From Microcoleus vaginatus PCC 9802 (GTDB lineage: Bacteria; Cyanobacteriota; Cyanobacteriia; Cyanobacteriales; Microcoleaceae), in contig CP031740.1 of NCBI GenBank assembly GCA_022701275.1, positions 6,213,001-6,277,000 of the forward strand: DNA of 64,000 bases. The letters run 5' to 3'. A program made the position numbers and the translations under genes. Of the stretch, positions 17,192 through 25,322 are shown piece by piece. Below the pieces are notes generated by a model. It was not told the DNA's origin. It ran no database searches and worked only from the letters and a program-made list of their open reading frames with translations. Positions within the stretch are counted from its first letter, which is position 1. Each line of letters opens with the position of its first letter.

Positions 17192-17767
17192 TCAAGGGCG
17201 ATCGAAACTTAACAGCCCAAACAAATCATCCGCCGACATTTGCAAATCCGACAGCACATCGAGCACAGGTAAAATATCCTGATTCTCCTTCGCCTCTGGT
17301 TGTTGCTGCGGTTTAAAAACTAGAACTAATTTTTCTTCCGGGTCAATCAACCAACCCAGTTTAGCATTGTGATTTAAGCAAAACAAAATATTATTAATGA
17401 CGCGAGTTGGATTTTGATCCGGCGATAAAATCTCAATTGTCCAATCCGGCACAATTTCAAACCTATTTTCTATTTCTCCATTAGCATTGAGAGGAATGCG
17501 CGACCACTCAAACACGGCAATATCTGGAACAAGAGAACGTCCCCCAAAAGTGCAGCGCAATTCTGGAAACGCATAAGCTAACTTCTGCGCTTTGCCAACT
17601 TGATTAATAGCGGATGAAAATTTGATTTGTAACGTGCTGTGTTTTCCTTGGGGCATAGCTTTTTGAGAAATTTGACCGTCAACATACTCGCTAGCCGGCT
17701 TAGTTTCGGGAAGCAGCAGAAACTCTTCCAGAGAAATCTTTGACGGAGACTGAATTGACGTTACCAT
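17192..17767 (-). CDS. Uma2 family endonuclease (DUF820)
   Basis: A 191-residue Uma2/DUF820 protein. Motifs are LEEFLLLPETKPASEYVDGQ, RSLVPDIAVFEWSRIP with the conserved Pro-Asp, and PDWTIEILSPDQNPTRV with the E-I-L-S core, followed by KLGWLIDPEEKLVLVF. This is the standard form of the family, with all usual acidic residues. It lies 45 bp upstream of the helicase gene on the same strand, so it may belong to that operon, though Uma2 genes occur everywhere in cyanobacterial genomes. Confidence 0.87.
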   Translation of the reverse strand: MVTSIQSPSKISLEEFLLLPETKPASEYVDGQISQKAMPQGKHSTLQIKFSSAINQVGKAQKLAYAFPELRCTFGGRSLVPDIAVFEWSRIPLNANGEIENRFEIVPDWTIEILSPDQNPTRVINNILFCLNHNAKLGWLIDPEEKLVLVFKPQQQPEAKENQDILPVLDVLSDLQMSADDLFGLLSFDRP

Positions 17768-17801
17768 AAGCCATTAACCCCTCAACAAATCAACTCCGCC
17801 A

Positions 17802-18245
17802 TTAAAAATCTGCATCGCCGTCTGTTTCCCAATCAGCACAACTCTCCGATTCCACACCAGTAGGGTGCATCGCACAAACCAACAAATTTCCCCCGTAAAC
17901 TTGACCGTGATAGTTGCGACAACCGCGACAAGCCGGCTGCTGCGTCGGCGAAGGGTCTACATAAGTCACCATCGACAAATCTATCTCATCAAATTGCGGG
18001 TCGAAGTCGCGGCAAATTTCAATTATCGGTTCGATAAATTCATTCAATAAACCGTCAAATTCATTGAAATAACCGTCAATGTCGTTAATCAGATTATTTT
18101 GTACTTGTTCTGTAAACTCTTCCGACATTTTTGCCAAAACGTCCAGCATTTCGACAAACTCTTCGCTGATGTCGCTGAAAAAATGCTCTACTTCAGAAAC
18201 AGCATTTTCCATTACTCCAAAAAAATCTTTAGACCAATCTTCCAT
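17802..18245 (-). CDS. Uncharacterised cyanobacterial protein with Cys-rich C-terminus
   Basis: A 147-residue acidic protein. The first 100 residues are helical and rich in Glu, Phe and Asp (for example VEHFFSDISEEFVEML). The end holds a conserved Cys pattern: ACRGCRNYHGQVYGG, LVCAMHPTGVES and SCADWE, five Cys and two His that could bind metal. This C-terminal pattern is widespread in cyanobacterial hypothetical proteins (possibly the DUF6464 family). No function is known. It is followed by the Uma2 gene 34 bp downstream. Confidence 0.78.
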   Translation of the reverse strand: MEDWSKDFFGVMENAVSEVEHFFSDISEEFVEMLDVLAKMSEEFTEQVQNNLINDIDGYFNEFDGLLNEFIEPIIEICRDFDPQFDEIDLSMVTYVDPSPTQQPACRGCRNYHGQVYGGNLLVCAMHPTGVESESCADWETDGDADF

Positions 18246-18374
18246 GAATTTGACAGCTTGCTATTACAAAATATTTTACAGACAAGTGCAGCCAGCCTCA
18301 TGTGAAGTGCTTGCACCTACTTTCAATTCTATTACCTATTGCCTGATATCCGTCCACATCTGACAGGGGAGATA

Positions 18375-18414
18375 TTCAAAAAGGGAACTCAAGAGTATTA
18401 TCCTGAGTTCCCTT
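18375..18414 (-). terminator. Rho-independent terminator after the 18444 gene
   Basis: Perfect 11-bp arms, aagggaactca (18381-18391) and tgagttccctt (18404-18414), with a 12-nt loop. On the minus strand the stem is followed by a T-run (tttttgaata). It lies about 30 bp after the stop of the gene at 18444-18827. Confidence 0.75.
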
Positions 18415-18443
18415 CATGCTTTGCTGAGCGAGCTTTTTTGAGT

Positions 18444-18827
18444 TTAATCCCGCTTCAGCCGCCGCAATTCCTCTTGTAAATTCTGCACCTGTTCGCGGAG
18501 CTTGTCTACGCCGCCTGTCTCCTTAGCATCTTTTGCCGAGACATCTTCTTCCTCAGAAATAATTTCAATCCGCCGAGGTTCAGCGGGTTTTTCGTTCCCA
18601 GCCGATGCTACGGGGGGCTGCTGCTGCTGAGCCTGTTGCACCATGTCATCAACAAAGCGGCGAGCTTCTTCCGTTGACATCTCGCCACGCTTGACTAATT
18701 CGTCTGCCAGCTTTTGGGCTTCAGTGCGTAATTCAGTTAACTTGCTGCCAGCTTTTTCACCAGCGTAGGAAGCTAGCCCGACACCAAGGTAAACTGCTTT
18801 TTGTAAAATATCTCCGAAACCAGGCAT
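18444..18827 (-). CDS. Phasin-like coiled-coil protein
   Basis: A 127-residue protein starting MPGFGDILQKAVYLGVGLASYAG. An N-terminal amphipathic or weakly hydrophobic segment is followed by LRTEAQKLADELVKRGEMSTEEARRFVDDM, a pattern shared with phasin-like and PhaM/PhaF-type proteins. Then comes a Gln/Pro linker and a C-terminal coiled coil (DKLREQVQNLQEELRRLKRD). Similar proteins are common in cyanobacteria without known role; binding to polymer granules is possible but unproven. A terminator follows. Confidence 0.78.
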   Translation of the reverse strand: MPGFGDILQKAVYLGVGLASYAGEKAGSKLTELRTEAQKLADELVKRGEMSTEEARRFVDDMVQQAQQQQPPVASAGNEKPAEPRRIEIISEEEDVSAKDAKETGGVDKLREQVQNLQEELRRLKRD

Positions 18828-18849
18828 AGGAGCTACACCTCATAAAACT

Positions 18850-18944
18850 GGGTGAACCGGAGACCACGCCTATTACAAGCATCCCGTGTTGCTGCTACCT
18901 TCCGGTCCTGACAAGATTTGGGCGTTGGAATCGCGTGGGTCCAG
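18850..18944 (-). ncRNA. ffs: Signal recognition particle RNA, small bacterial type (4.5S)
   Basis: The minus strand holds the diagnostic apical domain GTCAGGACCGGAAGGTAGCAGC, given here in parts: the GGACCGGAAGG tetraloop-containing strand and AGCAGC. It is enclosed by pairing arms such as CCACGC (near the 5' end) and GCGTGG (near the 3' end). The size of about 95 nt is that of the bacterial SRP RNA, which binds Ffh for membrane targeting. The ends are approximate. Confidence 0.92.
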
Positions 18945-18970
18945 TTCATATATGAGTATAACACAGTTAT

Positions 18971-19237
18971 TTATTCTTCAACCACACACCAGTGATAAAT
19001 TTCATAAATAACGCAACCATTCTTCACCAGCGGGTCTTCAGCGACGATCGCCTTCGCCTCATCCATCGAACCCGCCTCAAACAGCAACATACCGCCGCCC
19101 CGCCGCCCCCAGTAGCCAGTTTTCGCTCGGTGTCCTTTAGAAATCAACTCTCGGACATAAGCTCTGTGAGCTGGCACGTATTGGTCAAAGACAGGCTTTT
19201 CGACAATTCCTTGCTCAATTTTGACAAACCAAGGCAT
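18971..19237 (-). CDS. YciI family protein
   Basis: An 88-residue YciI-like protein (ferredoxin-like alpha/beta fold). Features are PWFVKIEQGIVEKPVF, YVPAHRAYVRELISKGH with the conserved His, YWGRRGGGMLLFEAGS, and EDPLVKNGCVIYEIYHW, where the DP-F/L motif is typical. Family members are small, often dimeric proteins, a few with dehydrogenase- or hydrolase-like activity; the role here is unknown. It precedes the SRP RNA on the same strand. Confidence 0.87.
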   Translation of the reverse strand: MPWFVKIEQGIVEKPVFDQYVPAHRAYVRELISKGHRAKTGYWGRRGGGMLLFEAGSMDEAKAIVAEDPLVKNGCVIYEIYHWCVVEE

Positions 19238-19357
19238 TTTTATTTGGGATTTTAGATTTTATATTTTAGATTGGGAATGGGTGATCAGCAATGGGATCTA
19301 GGGCAAATGCTCTATATTCCATTTTGCACAATCCTTTCTTAACTGCGATGTTATCCG

Positions 19358-19912
19358 ATGAACCAGTCAAAACAGCGATTTTTTATTGGCCTAGTGCCGC
19401 CTCCCGATATTGAACAGCACATTAGTGACATTCAACTGTATTTTGCGGAACACTACAACAGCCGCGGCGCTTTGAATTCGCCGCCGCACATCACGCTGCA
19501 ACCTCCTTTTCACTCGTTAGCGGAGGATGTTCCAACATTAGAGCAAAGTTTGAAGGAGTTTTCGGCAAATCGGCTGTCAATTCCGGTTACTCTATCCGGT
19601 TTTGCTGCTTTCGCGCCCCGCGTCATTTACGCTGATGTTGTCAAATCACCCGAATTGCTGGAGATTCACAAAGATTTGATGAGTTATATGGAGGCAACTT
19701 TGGGAATAGTCGATCGAGTTTCTCAGAGTCGCCCATTTGTACCGCACATGACAGTAGCGTTTCGCGATTTAACTAAGCAGAATTTTCACACGGCTTGGTT
19801 GGAATTCTCCGGGCGATCGCTCCACTTTGAGTTTACCGCTTCGGCATTAACCTTGCTGCTTCATAACGGCAGCCGATGGAACATCAGCAACCTGTTCCCG
19901 CTTTCGGCCTAA
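19358..19912 (+). CDS. 2'-5' RNA ligase family protein (2H phosphoesterase)
   Basis: A 184-residue 2H phosphoesterase. Both catalytic H-x-T motifs are present: PPHITLQPPF (about residues 45-54) and VPHMTVAFRDL (about residues 128-138). FIGLVPPPDIEQHI at the start and HNGSRW near the end also fit the LigT/CPDase superfamily, which opens or forms 2'-5' or cyclic phosphodiesters in RNA. The physiological substrate is unknown. Independent gene, with no clear operon. Confidence 0.88.
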   Translation: MNQSKQRFFIGLVPPPDIEQHISDIQLYFAEHYNSRGALNSPPHITLQPPFHSLAEDVPTLEQSLKEFSANRLSIPVTLSGFAAFAPRVIYADVVKSPELLEIHKDLMSYMEATLGIVDRVSQSRPFVPHMTVAFRDLTKQNFHTAWLEFSGRSLHFEFTASALTLLLHNGSRWNISNLFPLSA

Positions 19913-20047
19913 ACTCTCTCTCTTCTTTCTCTTTCTTCGCGTCCTTCGCGTCTTCGCGGTTCGTTTTCCCAAAAAAATCTTATTAGCCAATCCTGATTAA
20001 TATCATGTCCTCACTACAAACCTTTTTAAACTTAAAGACAAAATAGC

Positions 20048-20734
20048 CTACCGATCGCTCTTAGTAGGAGTTGCAAGTGCCACAGTTCCATAAACCGAAA
20101 TTCCTGACTGTTCCAATATTTTAATTGCCGACTTAACCGTAGTACCGCTAGTGTAAATATCATCAACTAACAGCACGCGATCGCGCGGAAGGCGACGACG
20201 AAAATCTTTCCCCAAACTTAAAGCATTTTTCATTTCCGCTTGGCGCTGCTGTGGCGTCAGAGCGAATAAAGCCTGAGTATTTTTCACCCGATCCAAACCG
20301 TGTCGCTGCAAAGGCAAACCAGTCAGCTCACAAAAACTTTCAGCCAAAAGTTCCGCCTGATTAAAACCGCGCTCCTTGACCTTTTCTTTGTGCATGGGAA
20401 TCGGTACAACTGTTAAATTGTCTATAGCTAATTCCGGAAAACTCAGCCAAGCTTCTGCCAGCCAGCCGCCGAGAGGTTTGGCTAATTGCGGATTGCCGTC
20501 ATATTTTAAAGCTGCGATCGCCCGTTTGAGAGCCCCGCCATACTCACCCCACACAAAAACACGCTGCTCTGAATGCCAAAATCGACCGGGATCGGTTAAC
20601 TGACATCGCTGAAGTTGCTTGTGACAGTACGGACAAAACTCTCCGGCGGCCGGCCGCTGACAAAGAGGACAGTTAGACTTAAGAAATAGATTGAGAAAAG
20701 ATTTGACTAATCCCGTCCATTGTCGCTTGTTCAT
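20048..20734 (-). CDS. comF: ComF family protein (phosphoribosyltransferase-like)
   Basis: A 228-residue ComF-type protein. The N-terminal zinc ribbon is CPLCQRPAAGEFCPYC (about residues 22-37). The PRPP-binding motif is VLLVDDIYTSGTTVKSA near the C-terminus. LTVVPIPMHKEKVKERGFNQAELLAE is also diagnostic. In naturally competent bacteria ComF helps DNA transport and recombination after uptake. It is divergent from the PEP-utilising enzyme gene, 72 bp away. Confidence 0.9.
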   Translation of the reverse strand: MNKRQWTGLVKSFLNLFLKSNCPLCQRPAAGEFCPYCHKQLQRCQLTDPGRFWHSEQRVFVWGEYGGALKRAIAALKYDGNPQLAKPLGGWLAEAWLSFPELAIDNLTVVPIPMHKEKVKERGFNQAELLAESFCELTGLPLQRHGLDRVKNTQALFALTPQQRQAEMKNALSLGKDFRRRLPRDRVLLVDDIYTSGTTVKSAIKILEQSGISVYGTVALATPTKSDR

Positions 20735-20806
20735 CCTAAAATTGTGGTAAGTGATTAATGGGAAAAACTCTCAACTTCAATCAGTTTCCACCGACAGGCT
20801 CGCAGC

Positions 20807-23293
20807 GTGAAAAACCTCTACTGGTTAGACAAAATTCAACCTTCAGACCGAGATGCAGTGGGAGAAAAAGCATTTTACTTGAGCTGTTTGCTCCAGAAAA
20901 ATCATCCTGTTGTACCGGGTTTTGTCGTGCCGGCTCAAACATTTTGGCAGTTTTTAGAGTCGATCGAGTGCCTAGAACCGCTGTTTGCTGACTGGCCACA
21001 CTCTTCCCTGCACTTGAATGTCGATGAACCCAGACAACTGCAATCGATCGCCCGCAGCATCCGCCACCAAATCCTCGCCGGCAAACTGCCAGATTCACTG
21101 CTCTCCACCCTAGAGTCTGCTGTTTCTCAACTCAACTCACAGTCAAACTTAAACTCCACAGCCTTAATTTTTCGCCCTTCCCTGACTTCCTGGAACCCGA
21201 AAACAGTCGGCATTCTGGAATCTCAGGCAGTACGGGCAGAACCCGAAGCCATTGGGGCCGGACTCAAACGAGCTTGGGCAGAAATGTTCAGAGCCCGAAG
21301 TCTATTTTACTGGCAGCGGTGCGGCCTGCGGGTACAGCAAATCAATCCCGCAGTTTTGGTGCAGCCACTTCAAGAAGCGATCGCCGCAGGCGAGGTGAAA
21401 ACAAAGGCGGGCGCACAGTGGGAAATCCAAGCCACCAGCGGTTTGGGATTGTCCCTCGCTAGGGGAGAAACCATCCCCGATTACTATCAAGTGCAGCCAG
21501 AAACAAGCGCCGTTAAATTCCAGCGGGTCGGTTACAAAACATTAGCCTACAATCTCAAAGTCGGCGATGGTAAACCGAAAAAAAAACTGCTGCTGGGCAA
21601 GTTTGCTGCTTTCCCAATCCCTGATTCTCCATTTATAATTCCTGATTTTGCTGATTGTTGCGTGCAAGTTTTAGGCCTGGGAGAGGAAGCACAAACAGAA
21701 TACGTTTTAGAGGAATCGCAACTGCAAGAAATCATTGAATTGAGTAAAAAAGCGCTGGCAGAATTTGACTCAGATTTAATTTTAGAGTGGACGCTAAACC
21801 AGACAGTAAACAGCGGCGAACCGCAGTTTTATTTCACTCAAGTTCGTCTTGTGAAAGGGGAAAAAGTCGCGCCGATAGAGGAAAATCCGATCGCCCTCCC
21901 GCAGCCAAACTCAATCGCCCCAGCCCGAACTCCTGCGATACTCAGAGGTGTGGCAGCAGCATCAGGAAAAGCCGAAGCAATTGCCCAAGTTATGACTAAT
22001 TCCCACCCAGAAAACGCGGAATTCTTAGCCGGAGGCATTTTGGTAGCCCGGACAATCGATCCGAATTGGCTGCCTTGGCTGAAGGTTGCTGCTGGGGTGA
22101 TTGCGGAACAAGGAGGCCTGACATGCCACGGCGCCATTTTAGCTAGAGAATTGGGGATTCCCGCCGTTGTGGGAGTGGCAGGGGCCACTCGGGCGATCGC
22201 CTCGGGCGATTCGGTTTTGGTAGACGGCGATAGCGGAGAAGTTTTTGCCCTCGCCCAACACGATGCGATCGAGACAGGAGACAGCGGCCGACTTCGGGAC
22301 ACAGCAAAAAAGGCAGATACATACAGTACAGCAGCAAAAATGTCAATAGCCAAGCACCAATCTTCTACCTCCGATCGATCGTCCAATTCCGCGCCTAAAT
22401 CTCGACAATCTGAGTCTACTCAATATGTTTGGGGTCCACCAACGGCGACTCAACTGCTAGTTAATGTCAGTCAAACAAGTTCGATTGACCGCCTCAAAAA
22501 TCTGCCAATAGACGGCATCGGATTGCTGCGATCGGAATTAATGGCATTAGAAGCTTTGGACTGTCAAAACCCCAAAGTTTGGCTACAAGACGGCCGCCAA
22601 TCGGAATTTGTCGATCGCATGGCGGATTGCCTCAGCTTATTTGCTGCTGCCGTTTCGCCGCGGCCAATATTTTATCGATCTCTCGATTTACGGGAGTCAG
22701 GCGCCCACGGCAGTTTCAGTTATACCTTTGAACCGGAATTATTTGATTGGGAACTCTGCGTACTTCAAAAAGTCTGCGAGTCAGGCCATACCAATGTTAA
22801 TTTAATTTTGCCTTTCGTGCGCTCGGTTGAGGAGTTTATATACTGCCGACAGCGCTTAGAAACAGTTTGGAAAAACCGCTCAACCGAGTTTCAAATGTGG
22901 ATTATGGCGGAAGTTCCTTCGGTGTTATTTTTATTGCCCGATTACGTAAAAGCCGGAGTTCAAGGAATTTCCATCGGCACTAACGATTTAACCCAATTGC
23001 TATTAGGAGTTCACCGCAACTCCGACCAGGTAGCAGGTGCTTTCAACGGGCGCGATCAAGCAGTGATGAGGGCGATCGAACAATTAATCAAACAGGCCCG
23101 GGCCGCCGGCATTCCTTGCTCAATCTGCGGCGACGCTCCCGCATTGTATCCCGAGACAGTGGAATCCTTCGTGCGGTGGGGAATTTCGTCTATTTCGGTC
23201 AATGTCGATGCTGCAGAACAAACTTCCAGGGCGATCGTCCGCGCCGAACAGCGCCTGCTGCTAGAAGCCGCTCGATCGATAATTAACAATTAA
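20807..23293 (+). CDS. PEP/pyruvate-binding enzyme (PEP synthase-like)
   Basis: An 828-residue protein of the PEP synthase/PPDK superfamily. The N-terminal ATP/pyruvate-binding domain is visible from KIQPSDRDAVGEKAFYLS and GIGAGLKRAWAEMF-type sequence (as EAIGAGLKRAWAEMF). The swivelling phosphohistidine domain has GGLTCHGAILARELGIP with the catalytic His (about residue 440). The C-terminal PEP-binding barrel has IDGIGLLRSEL and ISIGTNDLTQLLLGVHRNS. A Ser/Lys-rich linker (about residues 490-545) joins the last two domains. The start is a GTG. Lacking a closer signature it is called PEP synthase-like; it may interconvert pyruvate and PEP, but the first domain is divergent. Confidence 0.82.
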   Translation: MKNLYWLDKIQPSDRDAVGEKAFYLSCLLQKNHPVVPGFVVPAQTFWQFLESIECLEPLFADWPHSSLHLNVDEPRQLQSIARSIRHQILAGKLPDSLLSTLESAVSQLNSQSNLNSTALIFRPSLTSWNPKTVGILESQAVRAEPEAIGAGLKRAWAEMFRARSLFYWQRCGLRVQQINPAVLVQPLQEAIAAGEVKTKAGAQWEIQATSGLGLSLARGETIPDYYQVQPETSAVKFQRVGYKTLAYNLKVGDGKPKKKLLLGKFAAFPIPDSPFIIPDFADCCVQVLGLGEEAQTEYVLEESQLQEIIELSKKALAEFDSDLILEWTLNQTVNSGEPQFYFTQVRLVKGEKVAPIEENPIALPQPNSIAPARTPAILRGVAAASGKAEAIAQVMTNSHPENAEFLAGGILVARTIDPNWLPWLKVAAGVIAEQGGLTCHGAILARELGIPAVVGVAGATRAIASGDSVLVDGDSGEVFALAQHDAIETGDSGRLRDTAKKADTYSTAAKMSIAKHQSSTSDRSSNSAPKSRQSESTQYVWGPPTATQLLVNVSQTSSIDRLKNLPIDGIGLLRSELMALEALDCQNPKVWLQDGRQSEFVDRMADCLSLFAAAVSPRPIFYRSLDLRESGAHGSFSYTFEPELFDWELCVLQKVCESGHTNVNLILPFVRSVEEFIYCRQRLETVWKNRSTEFQMWIMAEVPSVLFLLPDYVKAGVQGISIGTNDLTQLLLGVHRNSDQVAGAFNGRDQAVMRAIEQLIKQARAAGIPCSICGDAPALYPETVESFVRWGISSISVNVDAAEQTSRAIVRAEQRLLLEAARSIINN

Positions 23294-23510
23294 CCACTTC
23301 CAGACTCACTTGACCCCAGAAATCCGGTTTCTACTCTAAATCATAGCTTTGGCAAGCAGCCACTTGCTCATAAATCGGATTTCTAGACAACCCGTGCGTC
23401 CAGGAATATTAACAACTACAGAAACCCGGTTTCTGAGTAGATATAGCAACCGCCCTGACGGTTAGGAAATTCTTAATTTCTCAAACCCTTGCTTTGATTC
23501 CTTTTATTGC

Positions 23511-23611
23511 TTCTTCCTTCTTCCCTCTTCCTTCTTCCTTCTTCCTTCTTCCTTCTTCCTTCTTCCTTCTTCCTTCTTCCTTCTTCCTTCTTCCTTCTTC
23601 CTTCTTCCTTC
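23511..23611. repeat. Heptanucleotide tandem repeat (TTCCTTC)
   Basis: About 14 copies of the 7-bp unit TTCCTTC in the 388-bp gap after the PEP-utilising gene. The same gap also holds three short palindromic fragments of the type gaaatccggtttct / gaaacccggtttct (for example near 23318, 23370 and 23420). Such heptamer arrays are the STRR type known from filamentous cyanobacteria. Confidence 0.9.
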
Positions 23612-23681
23612 CGCTATCAAAAGCTCCGATTTTCAAGCTAGGATAGAAATATCACCAACTCTTGACCCGGAGGTACAAACC

Positions 23682-24128
23682 GTGAAATCAAAAATTATTG
23701 CAACCGCAGCAATACTTGCCGCCCTCGCCTTTCTGCATCCTCACCCAGCATTATCTCAACCTGCAACTGACGGTGGCAAAAAACCCGGATTCTGGCAACC
23801 TCAAGCGCAGGTTGACAATACTCGCAACATAACCCTCAGACTGTTAAATGAAACTGGATTAAACCTAGAATACGGTCAATCAGGTGCCAACTTGTCATCC
23901 TTGCCCGTCGGAACCAGCAAAAACATCATTGTTCGTATCAGCAATCGCACCGGCGACATTGCCAATATTCCGATTAATGCCACAGGAGGAAGCACAACTT
24001 TGAAATACGACTATAACGTTGACTCGCAGACAAACATTGTGACGATTCGCATCACCAGATCAGACCCCCGCACTCGGCAAGACCGATCAGTTTATATTGA
24101 TGAAAAAGGGCGAGTTTACTCTTTCTAA
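23682..24128 (+). CDS. Secreted protein of unknown function
   Basis: A 148-residue protein with a clear Sec signal peptide (MKSKIIATAAILAALAFLHPH...ALSQP, cleavage probably after ALS-Q/A). The mature part is rich in Asn, Thr and Arg and reads as a beta-sandwich (RNITLRLLNETGLNLEYG, VGTSKNIIVRISNRT). No family is recognised. The GTG start is supported by cggaggta 8 bp upstream. It stands alone on the plus strand after the heptamer array. Confidence 0.8.
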   Translation: MKSKIIATAAILAALAFLHPHPALSQPATDGGKKPGFWQPQAQVDNTRNITLRLLNETGLNLEYGQSGANLSSLPVGTSKNIIVRISNRTGDIANIPINATGGSTTLKYDYNVDSQTNIVTIRITRSDPRTRQDRSVYIDEKGRVYSF

Positions 24129-24397
24129 GACTAACGCTCATCAACCCGGTTTCTCCTGATAAATTTTGCTTTTAGCAGCGAGGTATCGCCGAAGAAATCG
24201 GGTTTCTAGACTAGCGTGCATAAATTCTGTCTTTCTCAAAAAGTTATGAATCAAGTGCAGCCCACAAAGAATCGATGTTTTGGTGCAGCGGATTTGACAT
24301 TGCATCCCCAAAATCAACTGCTGCTAGCAATTCGGCGCTAGTGGCGCACTGGTGCATCAGGTGGGTTTCGAGAGGATGTCAACCGCCGCATCGCAGA

Positions 24398-24685
24398 CTA
24401 ATATCCGTCGTTTCTCTTGATACCTGCGCCTCGATTTCCCTCTTCTTTCGGTTTAGCTTTGTTCACTCGCAAGGGGCGTCCCATCCACTCTGCGCCGTCT
24501 AATTCGGCAATTGCAGCGTCTTCTTGGGCATCCTCCATCATCTCAACAAATGCAAAACCGCGCATCCGACCGGTTTCCCTGTCGGTAGGCAAGACAACTC
24601 GCTTGACTGTGCCGTATTCTGCAAATACTGCTGTCAGGTCTTCTTCGGTGGCGCGGTAAGACAGATTTCCAATGTAGATAGTCAT
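24398..24685 (-). CDS. RRM RNA-binding protein (cyanobacterial Rbp)
   Basis: A 95-residue protein with a single RNA recognition motif. RNP2 is IYIGNLSYRAT (residues 3-13) and RNP1 is RGFAFVEM (about residues 43-50). The short C-terminal tail (GNRGAGIKRNDGY) is slightly basic and Gly-containing. Cyanobacterial Rbp proteins are often cold-induced and bind mRNA. A longer-tailed paralogue lies at 33424-33735. Confidence 0.92.
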   Translation of the reverse strand: MTIYIGNLSYRATEEDLTAVFAEYGTVKRVVLPTDRETGRMRGFAFVEMMEDAQEDAAIAELDGAEWMGRPLRVNKAKPKEEGNRGAGIKRNDGY

Positions 24686-25322
24686 GTCGATCGAACTGAA
24701 CTTGTTGTGCTATACATAATAACCTTTTAATTTAACTGTCAAGTGCTATCTAGCATACAACTGGCCAATCGACTCTGACTAAAAGGGTTTGCCGCACTGA
24801 CCAACCCTTGGTACTGGCTGGAATAGTTAGCTTGATCAAAAGTCATGTCCTCACTCACCCGAAGAATGAGTGAGGACATGACTTTTGGGGTGGTGGGGAA
24901 TCGCACCCGTCAACAATATTTGATTTTAATCAGATCAGTGATGGGTGGGCGACGAATCACCAAGCATCTTCGGAAACAAAGCGACTAACAAGGTATAATA
25001 TATTAGGTTGCTCTGGACCACGAGCGTTGATATAGGGGTTCTCAACTTTCGTGAGGTACTTGGCAGTTAATTACCAATTCCCCACTTCTTCCATTCTTTA
25101 ATCTAAAATTTAAATCTGTACCTCATTCACTGGAGAATTGCTATACACATCTAGACAGCCCTTTGAGGAAACCTACTTCACATCTCCCCAGCCCTTTCCT
25201 CAACCGAAAGAGGTCACCTTCAATCCTTGGACCAAATTTGGAATTGCAAATTGGAAATGAGGAATGGGACAAATTTTCTCTCGCTCTCCTTAATCCCCAG
25301 TTTAGGATATTACTTTTCTCAA
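24686..25322. other. Gene-free stretch with one strong hairpin
   Basis: 637 bp without convincing coding sequence between the RRM gene and the chemotaxis gene. It holds the 49-bp perfect hairpin at 24838-24886 and otherwise AT-rich DNA with fragments such as 'aaatttggaattgcaaattgg'. A short segment near 24890-24990 looks faintly like a decayed tRNA on the minus strand but cannot be folded as one. Confidence 0.6.
24838..24886. repeat. Perfect 20-bp inverted repeat hairpin
   Basis: Left arm 24838-24857 and right arm 24867-24886 match perfectly over 20 bp around a 9-nt loop (cccgaagaa). The core is gtcatgtcctcactca / tgagtgaggacatgac. No T-run follows on either side beyond the arm ends, so it is more like a mobile palindrome than a normal terminator. 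Confidence 0.85.

Noticed and set aside
24890-24990. tRNA-like segment on the minus strand (gattaaaatc, ggtgcgattccc)
   Set aside because: The T-arm and an anticodon-like loop resemble a tRNA, but the acceptor stem does not pair and the T-loop lacks TTC. At most a decayed tRNA.
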